Below are positions 30,828 to 39,625 of a stretch of 57,575 nucleotides of DNA, one piece after another. The stretch's first letter is position 1, and each line of letters starts with the position of its first letter. Below the pieces are notes generated by a model, which saw only the letters and a list, made by a program, of their open reading frames with translations, did no database searches and was not told the origin of the DNA. The position numbers were made by a program, and so were the translations under genes. The DNA comes from DASTPP01 sp035762175. GTDB lineage: Bacteria; Myxococcota_A; Polyangia; Polyangiales; Polyangiaceae. The DNA lies in NCBI GenBank assembly GCA_035762175.1, contig DASTPP010000282.1, positions 1-57,575 of the forward strand, written 5' to 3'.

Positions 30828-31400
30828 ATGACGGAAGGTAGGCGCCTAGTGCGCGAAGCGCCGGCGCGGCCGGCCCGGGCGGGGCGGCTCGAGCGGGGCG
30901 AGGTTCGGGGCGGCGGCCGCGCGCGCGACGACGAGGGCTTCGGGGGCCGGGGCGACGACGACGCCGACGAGGTCGTGGTGCGGCGCAGGTCGCCCGCGCG
31001 CGACGGCGGCCGCTGGGGCCGGCCCTCGCTGCTGCGCGAGGTCAACGACGTCAACCGGGGGCTGCTCTACGTCGGCGTCGAGTCGGCGGCCATCGCGATG
31101 GACGTGGCGGCGCGCATCCTGCGGGGCGCGGTCGACCGCGCCTTCGACGAAGACTACGACAGCGCCGGCGACGTCGTGCGGGGCCTGACGGGCGAGGCCG
31201 ACAAGGCGGTCTACGACCTGGTGGGCGAGCTCAGGCGGGTGCCGCGAAGGCTCTCGCACCGCTTCGAAGAGGTCGCGCGCTCGCCGCGGGCCGAGCAGGG
31301 CGAGCGGCAGCGGCGCGCCGACGCGGGCGGGCCGAGCCCGGCCGACAGCCCCGCGGCGGCGGGCCGGCCCGGGGGCCCGGGCGGCGGCGGGGGCCGATGA
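30828..31400 (+). CDS. Hypothetical protein coupled to the AarF/ABC1 gene
   Basis: This is a 190-residue protein with disordered, strongly charged ends and one ordered middle (about residues 63-145). That part includes L-L-R-E-V-N-D-V-N-R-G-L-L-Y and SAAIAMDVAARILRGAVDRA, then D-V-V-R-G-L-T-G-E-A-D-K-A-V-Y-D-L. The middle looks like an amphipathic helical bundle and has no family I know. Its stop overlaps the AarF start (ATGA at 31397), so it is probably a co-expressed partner. The codon pattern is fully in line with its neighbours. Confidence 0.7.
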   Translation: MTEGRRLVREAPARPARAGRLERGEVRGGGRARDDEGFGGRGDDDADEVVVRRRSPARDGGRWGRPSLLREVNDVNRGLLYVGVESAAIAMDVAARILRGAVDRAFDEDYDSAGDVVRGLTGEADKAVYDLVGELRRVPRRLSHRFEEVARSPRAEQGERQRRADAGGPSPADSPAAAGRPGGPGGGGGR

Positions 31401-33142
31401 GCGGCGACGTCGTGCGGGCGTCCGCCCTCGGGGGGGTGCGCCAGGGCGGGCGCCGCACGACGCAGGTGCTCGTCGGCTTCGTCGGCTTCTTCTTCGCCAC
31501 GCTGGCCGAAGAGTCGCTGCGGCGCCTCGCGCCCTTCGGCCGCAAGCGCCCCCGCCGGGGCCCCGCGCGCCTGCGCGCCCTGCTCGAGGGGCTCGGCGGC
31601 GCGTTCATCAAGTTCGGCCAGCTCTTCAGCATGCGGCACGACATCTTGCCGCCCGACTACTGCGAAGAGCTCGCCACGCTCTTCGACAGCGTGCCGGCCT
31701 TCCCCACGTCGCAGGCGCGCGCCATCATCGAGCGCGAGCTCAAGCGGCCCGTCGACGAGCTCTTCGTGCGCTTCGACGACCGGCCGATCGGCGCCGCCTC
31801 GTTCGGCCAGGTGCACCGGGTCGTCGTGCGCGACGACGACGGCGAAGAGCGGCCCGCCGTCGTCAAGGTCTGCCGGCCCGAGAGCGAGGCGACGATCGCC
31901 ACCGACGCGCGCCTCCTGCTCTTGCTCGGCTGGCTGGTCGACGCCCTCGGGGCGCTCGGCCACATTCGGCTCTTGCCGATCTTTCGCGACTTCGTCAAAT
32001 GGACGAAAAAAGAGGTCAACTATCTGCAGGAGGCCAAGAACGCCGACCACCTGCACGAGCTCAGCCACTGGAACCCCCGCCAGCGTATCCCCTACGTGTA
32101 CTGGGAGAAGACGACCCAGCGCGTCTTGACGATGGAGTACCTCGGGGGGCCCCCGGTCAGCGAGGTGACGAGGCGCGTCGAGGCGGGCGACCCGGCGGTC
32201 GACGACGAGCTCGCGCAGATGGGCTGCGACCGCTCGACGCTCGCGCGGCACGTGTTCCAGACCTTCCTGTTGCACGCCTTCGTGGGGCAGGCGTTCCACG
32301 GCGACCCGCACCCGGGCAACCTCATCATCTTGCCCGGCAACGTCGTCGGGCTGGTCGACTTCGGGCTGCTCGGGCGGCTCGACGAGGAGGCGCGGCGCGA
32401 GCAGGCGCTGATGCTCGAGGCGGTGGCGCGCGAGAACATCGAGCGGCTCTTCGTCGCGGTGCTCGACGTGCTCGACGCGCCGCGGGGGCTGCTCGTCACC
32501 GACGCGTACGAGTCCTTCTCGGACGCGGCCGACGCCTGGCTCGACGCCTGCGACAACCCGGGCGCGCCCCTCAACGACAAGACCATCAACCGGCTCATCG
32601 CGAGCACGATGTCGATCGCGCGCGCCGTCGGGCTCGTGATGCCGACGCAGACGATGCTCTTCTACAAGGGCCTGCTCTCGGTCGACGCGGTGGTGCTCAG
32701 GCTCGACCCGAACTTCGACTACAAGCGCGAGGCCAAGCGCGCGCTGCGCCTCATTCGGCTGCGCGAGCTCGACCGCATGTACGCCCCCGGCAGCGCGCTC
32801 GACACGGCGCTGCTCGCGCAGCTGCTCGTCACGCACCTGCCCGACATGGTGACCGCGCGCCTGCAAGAGTTCGAGCAGGGCCGGCGCCTCATCTACCGCA
32901 AGCTCAACCGCGTGCCGATCGCGCTCGCCGCGGGCTTCCGGGGCCTGGCCCTCGCCTCGGCCCTCTCGGCCGCGGCCCTCGCCGCCTCGCCGCTCGCGGC
33001 CGCCTCGCGCGCGGCCGGCCTCGCCCTCGCGCTCGCGCCCTTCCGCCCGGCCTGGCCCTTCGTGGCGGCCGCCGCCTTCGCCTGCGCGTGGGCCGCGCGC
33101 TCGCTCAAGGCGAAGAGCTTCTCGAAGGTGCAGCGCGACTGA
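31397..33142 (+). CDS. AarF/ABC1/UbiB-family atypical kinase
   Basis: This is a 581-residue membrane-associated atypical kinase. The family motifs are all visible: FIKFGQLFSMR (KxGQ), the Ala-rich loop IGAASFGQVHR that replaces the Gly loop, the Lys in AVVKVCRP, the catalytic HGDPHPGN and the metal-binding LVDFG. Hydrophobic helices lie at the C-terminus (about 505-570), ending in a basic tail. UbiB-type members support ubiquinone biosynthesis or lipid handling. No quinone gene is nearby, so the pathway is open. It is translationally coupled to the hypothetical gene upstream. Confidence 0.92.
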   Translation: MSGDVVRASALGGVRQGGRRTTQVLVGFVGFFFATLAEESLRRLAPFGRKRPRRGPARLRALLEGLGGAFIKFGQLFSMRHDILPPDYCEELATLFDSVPAFPTSQARAIIERELKRPVDELFVRFDDRPIGAASFGQVHRVVVRDDDGEERPAVVKVCRPESEATIATDARLLLLLGWLVDALGALGHIRLLPIFRDFVKWTKKEVNYLQEAKNADHLHELSHWNPRQRIPYVYWEKTTQRVLTMEYLGGPPVSEVTRRVEAGDPAVDDELAQMGCDRSTLARHVFQTFLLHAFVGQAFHGDPHPGNLIILPGNVVGLVDFGLLGRLDEEARREQALMLEAVARENIERLFVAVLDVLDAPRGLLVTDAYESFSDAADAWLDACDNPGAPLNDKTINRLIASTMSIARAVGLVMPTQTMLFYKGLLSVDAVVLRLDPNFDYKREAKRALRLIRLRELDRMYAPGSALDTALLAQLLVTHLPDMVTARLQEFEQGRRLIYRKLNRVPIALAAGFRGLALASALSAAALAASPLAAASRAAGLALALAPFRPAWPFVAAAAFACAWAARSLKAKSFSKVQRD

Positions 33143-33203
33143 CGGCGCGGCCGGCGCCCGGCCGCGGGCCCGCGCAGCGCCGGCCCCCCGGCCACGGGCC
33201 CGC

Positions 33204-35072
33204 TCAGCGCCGGCCGCCCGGCGCCGTGCCCTCGAAGAGCAGGCGGCGCTTGTAGTTGGTCGGGGTCGTCTGGCCGGGCCGCGGCGAGTCCTGGGAGACC
33301 CAGTAGACCTTGTACTGGGTGATGCGGTCGGAGCGCTGGCGCCCCGTGCGCGTGTGCCACTCTTCGAGGAAGGTGCGCAGGTCGCGGTGGTAGCGCTGGT
33401 TCGGCTCCATCTGGATGGCGAACAGGTAGTCGGACACCATGACGTCGTGGGGCACGGGGCCGTCGAGCGCGTGGTCGAGGTTCGGCTCGTCGCCGGTGAA
33501 GGGGTCGACGTGGCGCCCGCCGGCGGTGGTGGCGTCGACGACGCCGATGCCGTCTTCGGTGGGCGCGTCGGGGGCGAACATCTTCCAGCCTTGGAGCAGG
33601 CGCGGGTAGAGCACGAGCGCCGAGAGCGGCCGCGGGGGCGAGCGGCGCAGGGCCCTGGGCACGGCGGGGTTGTCGACGGTGATCTGCAGCACGACGGCGA
33701 TGAGCACGAGGCCCGCGGACGTCTCGCGCAGCCCGGCGAGCGCCTGCGCGAGCGGCGCGAAGGCGGGGCGGGGCTCGGGCGGCGGCGAGGGCAGGGCCGG
33801 CAGGGCGAGCCAGGAGCGCAGGATCGGGCGCACGAGGGGGGCGGCGTGGCGCGCGAGGGGCAGCTCGGCGAGCGCGGCCGAGCCGTCGGGGTCGGCCTGG
33901 AAGCCCTCGCCGGTGCGCAGCGCGAGCCCGGCGCCCGGCGCCGCCTCGGCCGCCGGCTCGCGGTCGCCCTCGGGCGCGGCGTCGTCGTCGGGGTCGGCCG
34001 CGGGGCGCGGATCGAGCGCGCCGAAGGGGTCGAGCGCCGAGAGCAGGGCGACGGCGCGCCTCGGGCCGGGCAGCGAGGCGTCGTAGGCGAGCTCGCGGGG
34101 GGGGGCGCCGGCCGGGCGCAGGCGCGGGGCGAGGCGGCGGACGAAGGCGTCGAAGGCCTCGGGCCGCTGCAGCACGAGCAGGAGGGCGACCATCGAGCCG
34201 GGGAAGGGCCCGAGGTTCAAGAGCAGCGCCATCGAGCCGTGCAGGGCGACGCCGAGGGCGAGCGCGAGGGCGCGGCAGAGCGCCGGGCGGACGGGCGAGA
34301 GGACGAGCAGGGCGATGCCGCCCTCGAGCAGGTAGGTGGCGTAGGTGCAGAGCGGCGAGAGGAAGCCCGGCTCGTGCAGGCGCAGCCAGGCGCCGAGCGG
34401 GGTGATGACGCGGCTCTGCCAGAGCACCCAGTGCACGGCCTCGCCGCGCGTCCAGGTGGGGCCGGTCTTCTGCAGGGCGTTGAACGCGTAGGCGCACGCC
34501 GCCTCGACGACGAGCGCCACGAGCGCGAGCGAGGCGACGCGGCGCGCGAGCGCGGGCCGGGGGGCGGGCCGCTCGGCGCGGACGGCGCGCCGGACGGCGT
34601 CGACCGAGAAGCGCTCGCCGAGGGGCAGGAAGGCGGTGAAGACCCCGAGCACGAGGAGCATGACGACGCCGCCGTCTTCGAAGAAGAGGTTGCGCCCGTT
34701 CAGGCTCATCAGGCCGACGAGCGCGAGCACCTGGGCGGCGCGCGTGTACAGGCCGACGAGCAGCGCGAGGTCGGCGAGGCCGATGAGCGCGAAGGCGAGC
34801 TTCGCCTGGCCGGGCGTCGAGCAGGCGAAGAGCAGCGACCACTGGGGCTCGGCCTGCGGCGAGAAGAGGACGAAGTGGTTGGTGAGCACCCCGTCGTTCG
34901 AATAAAAGAGCGTCAGGTTCTCCGCGCGGCGCGCGAGCTCCCCCAGGAGCACGAGGGCGAAGAAGACGCGGAAGGCGGCGAGGACGCGGGTGTCGGCGGT
35001 CGCGTAGAGGTCGCGCGCCCGCTCGTACCACCCGCCCCCGGGGCGTTGCTCGTCTCCGTCCGGTGATTTCAT
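33204..35072 (-). CDS. HTTM-domain membrane protein (vitamin K-dependent gamma-carboxylase-like)
   Basis: This is a 622-residue polytopic protein of the HTTM family (horizontally transferred transmembrane domain), homologous to the membrane part of gamma-carboxylase. The N-terminal half has about eight spans and the motif R-V-F-F-A-L-V-L-L-G-E-L-A, then LMSLNGRNLFFEDGG, ALQKTGPTWTRGEAVHW and the LHGSMALLLNLG span. An acidic low-complexity insert of roughly 110 residues separates this from a C-terminal part with QGWKMFAPDAP and PHDVMVSDYLFAIQ. Activity cannot be claimed. The gene stands alone and converges with the AarF gene, with 61 bp of imperfect GC-rich repeat between them. Confidence 0.85.
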   Translation of the reverse strand: MKSPDGDEQRPGGGWYERARDLYATADTRVLAAFRVFFALVLLGELARRAENLTLFYSNDGVLTNHFVLFSPQAEPQWSLLFACSTPGQAKLAFALIGLADLALLVGLYTRAAQVLALVGLMSLNGRNLFFEDGGVVMLLVLGVFTAFLPLGERFSVDAVRRAVRAERPAPRPALARRVASLALVALVVEAACAYAFNALQKTGPTWTRGEAVHWVLWQSRVITPLGAWLRLHEPGFLSPLCTYATYLLEGGIALLVLSPVRPALCRALALALGVALHGSMALLLNLGPFPGSMVALLLVLQRPEAFDAFVRRLAPRLRPAGAPPRELAYDASLPGPRRAVALLSALDPFGALDPRPAADPDDDAAPEGDREPAAEAAPGAGLALRTGEGFQADPDGSAALAELPLARHAAPLVRPILRSWLALPALPSPPPEPRPAFAPLAQALAGLRETSAGLVLIAVVLQITVDNPAVPRALRRSPPRPLSALVLYPRLLQGWKMFAPDAPTEDGIGVVDATTAGGRHVDPFTGDEPNLDHALDGPVPHDVMVSDYLFAIQMEPNQRYHRDLRTFLEEWHTRTGRQRSDRITQYKVYWVSQDSPRPGQTTPTNYKRRLLFEGTAPGGRR

Positions 35073-35192
35073 GGGCCCAGGGGGCCTCGATAGACCAGCG
35101 CCGCCCGACGCGCCAGGGTGGAGCGAGCCGGGCGGCCCCGGCCCCCGGGCGGGGCGGGCACCGGGCCGGCCCCCGGGCCCGCCGCCGAGGGC

Positions 35193-36212
35193 TCAGCGGG
35201 GGCGGCGGCCGAGCAGCGTGCTCACGCCGACGCCGCCCATCGTCACCGCCGCGCCGAGGTAGGCGGCGCCGCCGATGGGCTGCGCCTCCCAGGCGGCGTC
35301 GACGACGAGCGCGACGAGGGGCTCGAGCAGCACGATGGTCGACGCGACCATCAGGCTCGTGTTCCGGATCAAGTAGAAGTACGCGGCGAACGCCACGACC
35401 GAGCCGACGACCGCCAGGTAGAGCAGGGCGAGCGTGGGCCCGGGCGGGGGCGGCCAAGGCAGGGGGCGGCCCTCGGCGGCCGCGAGCGCCGTCATCGCGA
35501 CGGCCGTGGCGCCGAGGAACCACGCGCTCTGCGCGAGCGGGTGCACGCCCCCGGCCTTGCGCTTCAAGACGATGTTCATGCAGGTCGAGAGCGTCACCGC
35601 GCCGAGCAGCATCGCGACGCCGGCGGCCTGGCGCGCCGAGACCTCGAGCCGGTCCTGAAAGAGGATGGCGACGCCGCCGATGGACACGAGCGCGCCGGCG
35701 ACCGAGGCGCGCGAGGCGCGCTCGGTGCCGGTCGCCGCCGCCAGCAGGGCGGTCATCAGGGGCAGGGTGCCGTAGAGCACGCAGGCGAGGCCGCCGGTGA
35801 TGGCCTCCTCGGCCTTGTAGAGCAGGGCGTAGCTGACGAAGTTGAGGAGGCCGGCGGCGCCGATCGACGCGGCCTGGGCGGGCGAGCGGGGCGCCGGGCG
35901 CGCGCGGCCCGCCGCCGCCAGGGCCGCGAGCGCGAGGGCGGCGAGGACGAAGCGCAGCGCCGCGGCCTGGTAGGTCGGGTAGCCGCCCGGCCCGATGCAC
36001 GCGCGGATCGCGTAGAACGTCGTGCCCCAGATGACGACGCAGGCCGCGTAGGCGAGGGCGACCCGCCCCCGCGGCTCGACCGCCGGCCGGGCCGCGCCCT
36101 CGGCCGTCGCCCGCCCGACGCCGCCCCCGGGCGACGCCGCCTGCCCGGCGGGCGCCGGCCGGGGCGCCCCGAGGGGAGGCGGGTGAGGGGGCTGCTCCGA
36201 TTCGTCTGTCAC
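35193..36212 (-). CDS. EamA/DMT-superfamily transporter
   Basis: This is a 339-residue inner-membrane transporter with ten predicted spans formed by two EamA repeats. The first repeat opens C-V-V-I-W-G-T-T-F-Y-A-I-R with ALRFVLAALAL and ends near I-G-G-V-A-I-L-F. The second holds LLYLAVVGSVVAFAAYFYL and S-T-I-V-L-L-E-P-L-V-A-L. The family exports metabolites, often amino acids or purines; the substrate here is unknown. GTG 36212 is used, giving a 55-residue Pro-rich cytoplasmic leader. No ATG exists at a better place. Confidence 0.88.
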   Translation of the reverse strand: MTDESEQPPHPPPLGAPRPAPAGQAASPGGGVGRATAEGAARPAVEPRGRVALAYAACVVIWGTTFYAIRACIGPGGYPTYQAAALRFVLAALALAALAAAGRARPAPRSPAQAASIGAAGLLNFVSYALLYKAEEAITGGLACVLYGTLPLMTALLAAATGTERASRASVAGALVSIGGVAILFQDRLEVSARQAAGVAMLLGAVTLSTCMNIVLKRKAGGVHPLAQSAWFLGATAVAMTALAAAEGRPLPWPPPPGPTLALLYLAVVGSVVAFAAYFYLIRNTSLMVASTIVLLEPLVALVVDAAWEAQPIGGAAYLGAAVTMGGVGVSTLLGRRPR

Positions 36213-36524
36213 GTCTTGCCACCGTCTTCCCAGAGCGGCCGGCCCCACCGGCGCGAGGTCGCCGCGCTGTCCGACCAGAGGTAGCGCACGGAGGCGGCCT
36301 GGCCGCACGAAGATTTCGTGGCCGAAGGCCTCGCCGCGGCCCCCCTCGAAGGGGGCGTGTCGGGCGGCGCTCGGCTTCGGCTTCGGCGCCGTGCGGCCGG
36401 GGCGGCGCGGGCGGCCAGGGCGGCGCGGGCCGCCGCGGTCGGCGAGGTCGCCCGGGCCCGGGGCCCCGAAAGCGCGCGCTCGGCCGTGGCACCCGACGGC
36501 GGACGGGGTAGAGTGCGAAGCGGA
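36213..36524. other. Divergent intergenic region, no gene seen
   Basis: The 312 bp between the EamA and histidine kinase genes is GC-rich and lacks a clear promoter. A short minus-strand frame ending TGA at 36209 overlaps the EamA start in GTGA fashion, but it has no acceptable start and no family resemblance. Confidence 0.5.
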
Positions 36525-38018
36525 ATGGCTCGCCGGCCGCTGCGCCTGTCCACGCGCCTCGCGCTCTCGCACGGCGTGCTCGTCGCGCTGCTGCTCGTCT
36601 CGGCGCTGGTCACCAACCAGGGCCTGCTGCGCATGGTCGGGCTCATCACCGAGATCCGCGACGGGCACCTCTTGACGGTCGACGCCGAAGAAGAGGTGCA
36701 CCGCTCGGGCTGGCGCGTCGAGCTGGCGCTGCGGCACGGCGAGACGAACTGCGGCGCGGGGGCCGACGAGGCGGGGGTGCGGGCGGCGGTGGCCGAGGCC
36801 CGGGCCGGGCTGGTCGACGCGCTCGCGCGCCACGGCGCGCAGGCCCCGCCGGTGCTGCGCGACGCGGCCCGGCGCTACCTGGGCATGGCCGACGCCGCGC
36901 TCGGGCCCGACACCTGCCGCTACCTGGGCGCGCCCTCGACCGACCGGCTGCGCGCCGAGCTCGACGAAGAGCTGACGGACGTGTGGATCGACCGGCTACA
37001 CGTGCTGCACTCGGACATCAACGCGCTCGAAGACACCGCGCGCACCATCGGCGTCGTCTCGGCCGGCACGGGCTTCGGCGTCGCCCTCTTCGCCGCGGTC
37101 GCGGCGCTGGTGATCGCCCGCTCGACCGCCCGCAGCGTCTCACACCCCATCGCCGCCCTGGCCTCGGCCGCGACGCGCGTCGGCGGCGGCGACTTCGCGC
37201 CCATCCCGCGGGTGAGCGGGCCGCTCGAGGTCGAAGAGCTCTGGCGCGACCTCGAGCGCGCGCGCGAGCGCCTGCTCGAGATCGACCAGCTCAAGCAGGG
37301 CTTCCTCGCCGGCGTCTCGCACGAGCTGCGCTCGCCGCTCGCGCGCCTGCGCGAGGCGCTCGCGCTCTTGTCCGACGGCACCTGCGGGCCGCTCTCGCCC
37401 CAGCAGGCGCGCGTGCTCGGGGTGGCGGTGCGCGCGTGCGACCGCGAGGTGCGCATCGTCGACGGGCTGCTCGACATGACGCGGCTGCAGTTCGGCCTGC
37501 CCTTCAAGCGCGAGGCGGCCTGCGACGTCGACCGGGTCGTCGAGGCGGCCCTCGGCGACGAGGCGCCCGAGGCGGCCGAGCGCGGGGTCGCGCTCGAGTC
37601 CGAGAAGGCGGGCGCGGCGCCGACGCTCGTCATCGACTCGGCGCTCGTCGAGCGGGCCGTCGCCAACCTCGTGCGCAACGCCGTCTCGGCCTCGCCGCGG
37701 GGCAAGGCGGTGCGCGTGCGGCGCGAGGTCGTCGGCGCGCCGGGCGCGCCCGAGCGCGTGCGCATCGAGGTGCGCGACGAGGGCCCGGGCGTCGCCCCCG
37801 AGGTGCGCGCGCGGCTCTTCCAGCCCTTCGCCTCGGCCCCCGTCCGCGGCGCCGCCCGCCGCGACGGCATCGGCCTCGGCCTGTCGCTCGCGCGCGAGGT
37901 GGCGCGGGCCCACGGCGGCGACCTCACCCTCGAGCGCTCGGGCGAGGGGGGCACGACCTTCCGCCTCGAGCTGCCCGTCAACGCCAACGCCAACGCCAAC
38001 TCGAAAGAGGGCAAATGA
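36525..38018 (+). CDS. Sensor histidine kinase with HAMP domain
   Basis: This is a 497-residue membrane sensor. Two transmembrane helices (about residues 13-33 and 172-195) enclose a periplasmic region of about 140 residues. A HAMP linker follows, then HisKA with the phosphoacceptor His 266 in SHELRSPLARL. The ATPase domain has N in A-N-L-V-R-N-A-V, G1 DEGPGV and G2 GIGLGLSLAREVARAHGG. The tail ends in a 6-bp repeat encoding N-A-N-A-N-A-N. The ATG at 36525 is used; the open frame upstream has no family sequence. Its stop overlaps the response regulator start (ATGA), so the two form a cognate pair. The signal is unknown. Confidence 0.93.
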   Translation: MARRPLRLSTRLALSHGVLVALLLVSALVTNQGLLRMVGLITEIRDGHLLTVDAEEEVHRSGWRVELALRHGETNCGAGADEAGVRAAVAEARAGLVDALARHGAQAPPVLRDAARRYLGMADAALGPDTCRYLGAPSTDRLRAELDEELTDVWIDRLHVLHSDINALEDTARTIGVVSAGTGFGVALFAAVAALVIARSTARSVSHPIAALASAATRVGGGDFAPIPRVSGPLEVEELWRDLERARERLLEIDQLKQGFLAGVSHELRSPLARLREALALLSDGTCGPLSPQQARVLGVAVRACDREVRIVDGLLDMTRLQFGLPFKREAACDVDRVVEAALGDEAPEAAERGVALESEKAGAAPTLVIDSALVERAVANLVRNAVSASPRGKAVRVRREVVGAPGAPERVRIEVRDEGPGVAPEVRARLFQPFASAPVRGAARRDGIGLGLSLAREVARAHGGDLTLERSGEGGTTFRLELPVNANANANSKEGK

Positions 38019-39481
38019 CCGAAGGCCGGCCCGAACGCGGCGCCCCCGCCCGCGTGCTCATCGTCGACGACGACCGCGAACTCTGCGACCTCTTGGTGCT
38101 GCGCCTCGAGAGCCGCGGCTACCAGGCCGCGGCCGAGCCCGGCGTCGCCGCCGCCCTCGCCGCCCTCGGCCGCGAGCACTTCGACGCCATGCTGCTCGAC
38201 CTGCGCCTCGAAGACGGCGACGGCTTCGAGGTGCTCGAGGGCGTGAAGAAGCGCTCGGCCGACCTGCCCGTCATCGTGCTGACGGCCCACGGCTCGATCG
38301 ACACCGCCGTCGAGGCGATGCGCCGGGGCGCCTTCGGCTTCGCCACCAAGCCCTTCCAAGACCACGACCTCCTGCAGAAGCTCGCCCACGCCGTCGAGAG
38401 CTACCGGCTGCGGCGCGAGGTCGCCGGCCTGCGGCGCATCGTCGGCGGCGAGGGCGAGGCGTGGCGCCTGGTCGGCGTCAGCCGCGCCGTCGAGCAGGTG
38501 CGCGAGACCATCGCCCGCGTCGCCCCGAGCGACGTCACCGTGCTCGTGCTCGGCGAGTCGGGCACCGGCAAAGAGCTGGTCGCCCGCTCGATTCACGCCT
38601 CCTCGGCGCGCGCGAAGGGCCCCTTCGTCGCCGTCAACTGCGCCGCCCTCGCGCCCGAGCTGCTCGAGAGCACCCTCTTCGGCCACGAGCGCGGCGCCTT
38701 CGCCGGCGCCGTCGCCGACCACGAGGGCCTGCTCGGCGCCGCCGCGGGCGGCACGCTCTTCCTCGACGAGGTCGCCGAGACCCCGCCCGCCGTGCAGGCG
38801 AAGCTCCTGCGCGTGCTGCAAGACCGGCGCTACGCGCGCGTCGGCTCGACCGCCGAACGGGAGGCCGACGTGCGCGTCGTCGCCGCGTCCAACCGCGACC
38901 TGCGGCAAGAGGTCGCCGAGAAGCGCTTCCGCGAAGACCTCTTCTACCGCCTGCACGTCGTGCCCGTCGCCATGCCGCCCCTGCGCGAGCGGCGCGACGA
39001 CGTCACCCTGCTCGCCGAGATGTTCCTCGAGCGCTCGGCCGCCCGGCACGGCGTGCCCGTCCCCCGCCTCGGCGCGCGCGCGCTCGCCGCCCTCACCGGC
39101 CACTCGTGGCCCGGCAACGTCCGCGAGCTCGCCAACGTCATGGAGGCCGCCACCCTGCTCTGCGGCGGCGAAGAGATCGGCCCCGAGCACCTGCCCGGCG
39201 TCGGCCTCGGCCAGGCCGCCTCGCCCCCCGCCGCCCTCGACGGCTTCGCCCAGGGCGTCGGCCGCCTGCTCGGCCCCTACGCCCAGACCGAAGCGCCCCC
39301 CCTGCCCTCGCTGCGCGAGGCCCGCGACGCCTTCGACCGCGCCTACCTCGACGCCGTGCTCTCGCGCACCGCGGGCAACGTCACCCTCGCCGCCAAGCTC
39401 GCCGGCCGAAACCGCACCGACTTCTACGACCTGCTCCGGCGCCACGGCCGCTCGGCCGCCGACTACAAGCGCAGCGACTGA
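38015..39481 (+). CDS. NtrC-type response regulator with altered GAFTGA motif
   Basis: This is a 488-residue regulator. The receiver domain (about 12-125) has acidic D18-D20, the phosphoacceptor Asp 62 (MLLDLRLEDGDG) and the Lys of T-K-P-F. The AAA+ domain (about 153-380) has Walker A GESGTGKE, Walker B GGTLFLDEV and the sensor block FREDLFYRL. The C-terminal Fis-type HTH is GNVTLAAKLAGRNRTDFYDL, close to the GlrR type. The loop that contacts sigma-54 reads G-A-F-A-G-A (38693-38710): the conserved Thr is Ala 230. That loop is normally essential for sigma-54 activation, so the protein may act differently. It is co-transcribed with the kinase. Confidence 0.92.
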   Translation: MTEGRPERGAPARVLIVDDDRELCDLLVLRLESRGYQAAAEPGVAAALAALGREHFDAMLLDLRLEDGDGFEVLEGVKKRSADLPVIVLTAHGSIDTAVEAMRRGAFGFATKPFQDHDLLQKLAHAVESYRLRREVAGLRRIVGGEGEAWRLVGVSRAVEQVRETIARVAPSDVTVLVLGESGTGKELVARSIHASSARAKGPFVAVNCAALAPELLESTLFGHERGAFAGAVADHEGLLGAAAGGTLFLDEVAETPPAVQAKLLRVLQDRRYARVGSTAEREADVRVVAASNRDLRQEVAEKRFREDLFYRLHVVPVAMPPLRERRDDVTLLAEMFLERSAARHGVPVPRLGARALAALTGHSWPGNVRELANVMEAATLLCGGEEIGPEHLPGVGLGQAASPPAALDGFAQGVGRLLGPYAQTEAPPLPSLREARDAFDRAYLDAVLSRTAGNVTLAAKLAGRNRTDFYDLLRRHGRSAADYKRSD

Positions 39482-39548
39482 GCCCGCGCCCCCCGCGCGC
39501 CCCGACGCGTCGCGTCAGCCCCCGCGCGCCGCCTTCCGACCCCGGTTT

Positions 39549-39597
39549 GCCGGTCGACGGCGCGCCACCCGCGCGGCTCGGGGCGCCGTCGACCGGC
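39549..39597 (+). terminator. Strong hairpin after the response regulator gene
   Basis: Arms gccggtcgacggcgc (39549-39563) and gcgccgtcgaccggc (39583-39597) are a perfect 15-bp stem around a 19-nt loop, in the gap between the two-component operon and the isomerase-like gene. There is no T-run, so it would have to work as a non-canonical terminator. The position supports an operon boundary. Confidence 0.6.
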
Positions 39598-39625
39598 CCA
39601 GCGCTCTGATCTACGCTTCGCGACC

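Noticed and set aside
36209..36524. Small minus-strand gene ending at the EamA start (GTGA overlap, terminal W-E-D-G-G-K-T)
   Set aside because: The overlap is suggestive, but there is no acceptable start codon before the divergent histidine kinase gene and the sequence is low-complexity.
39549..39597. Attachment site or phage-type inverted repeat
   Set aside because: There is no integrase, tRNA or direct repeat nearby; a boundary hairpin after the two-component operon is the simpler reading.
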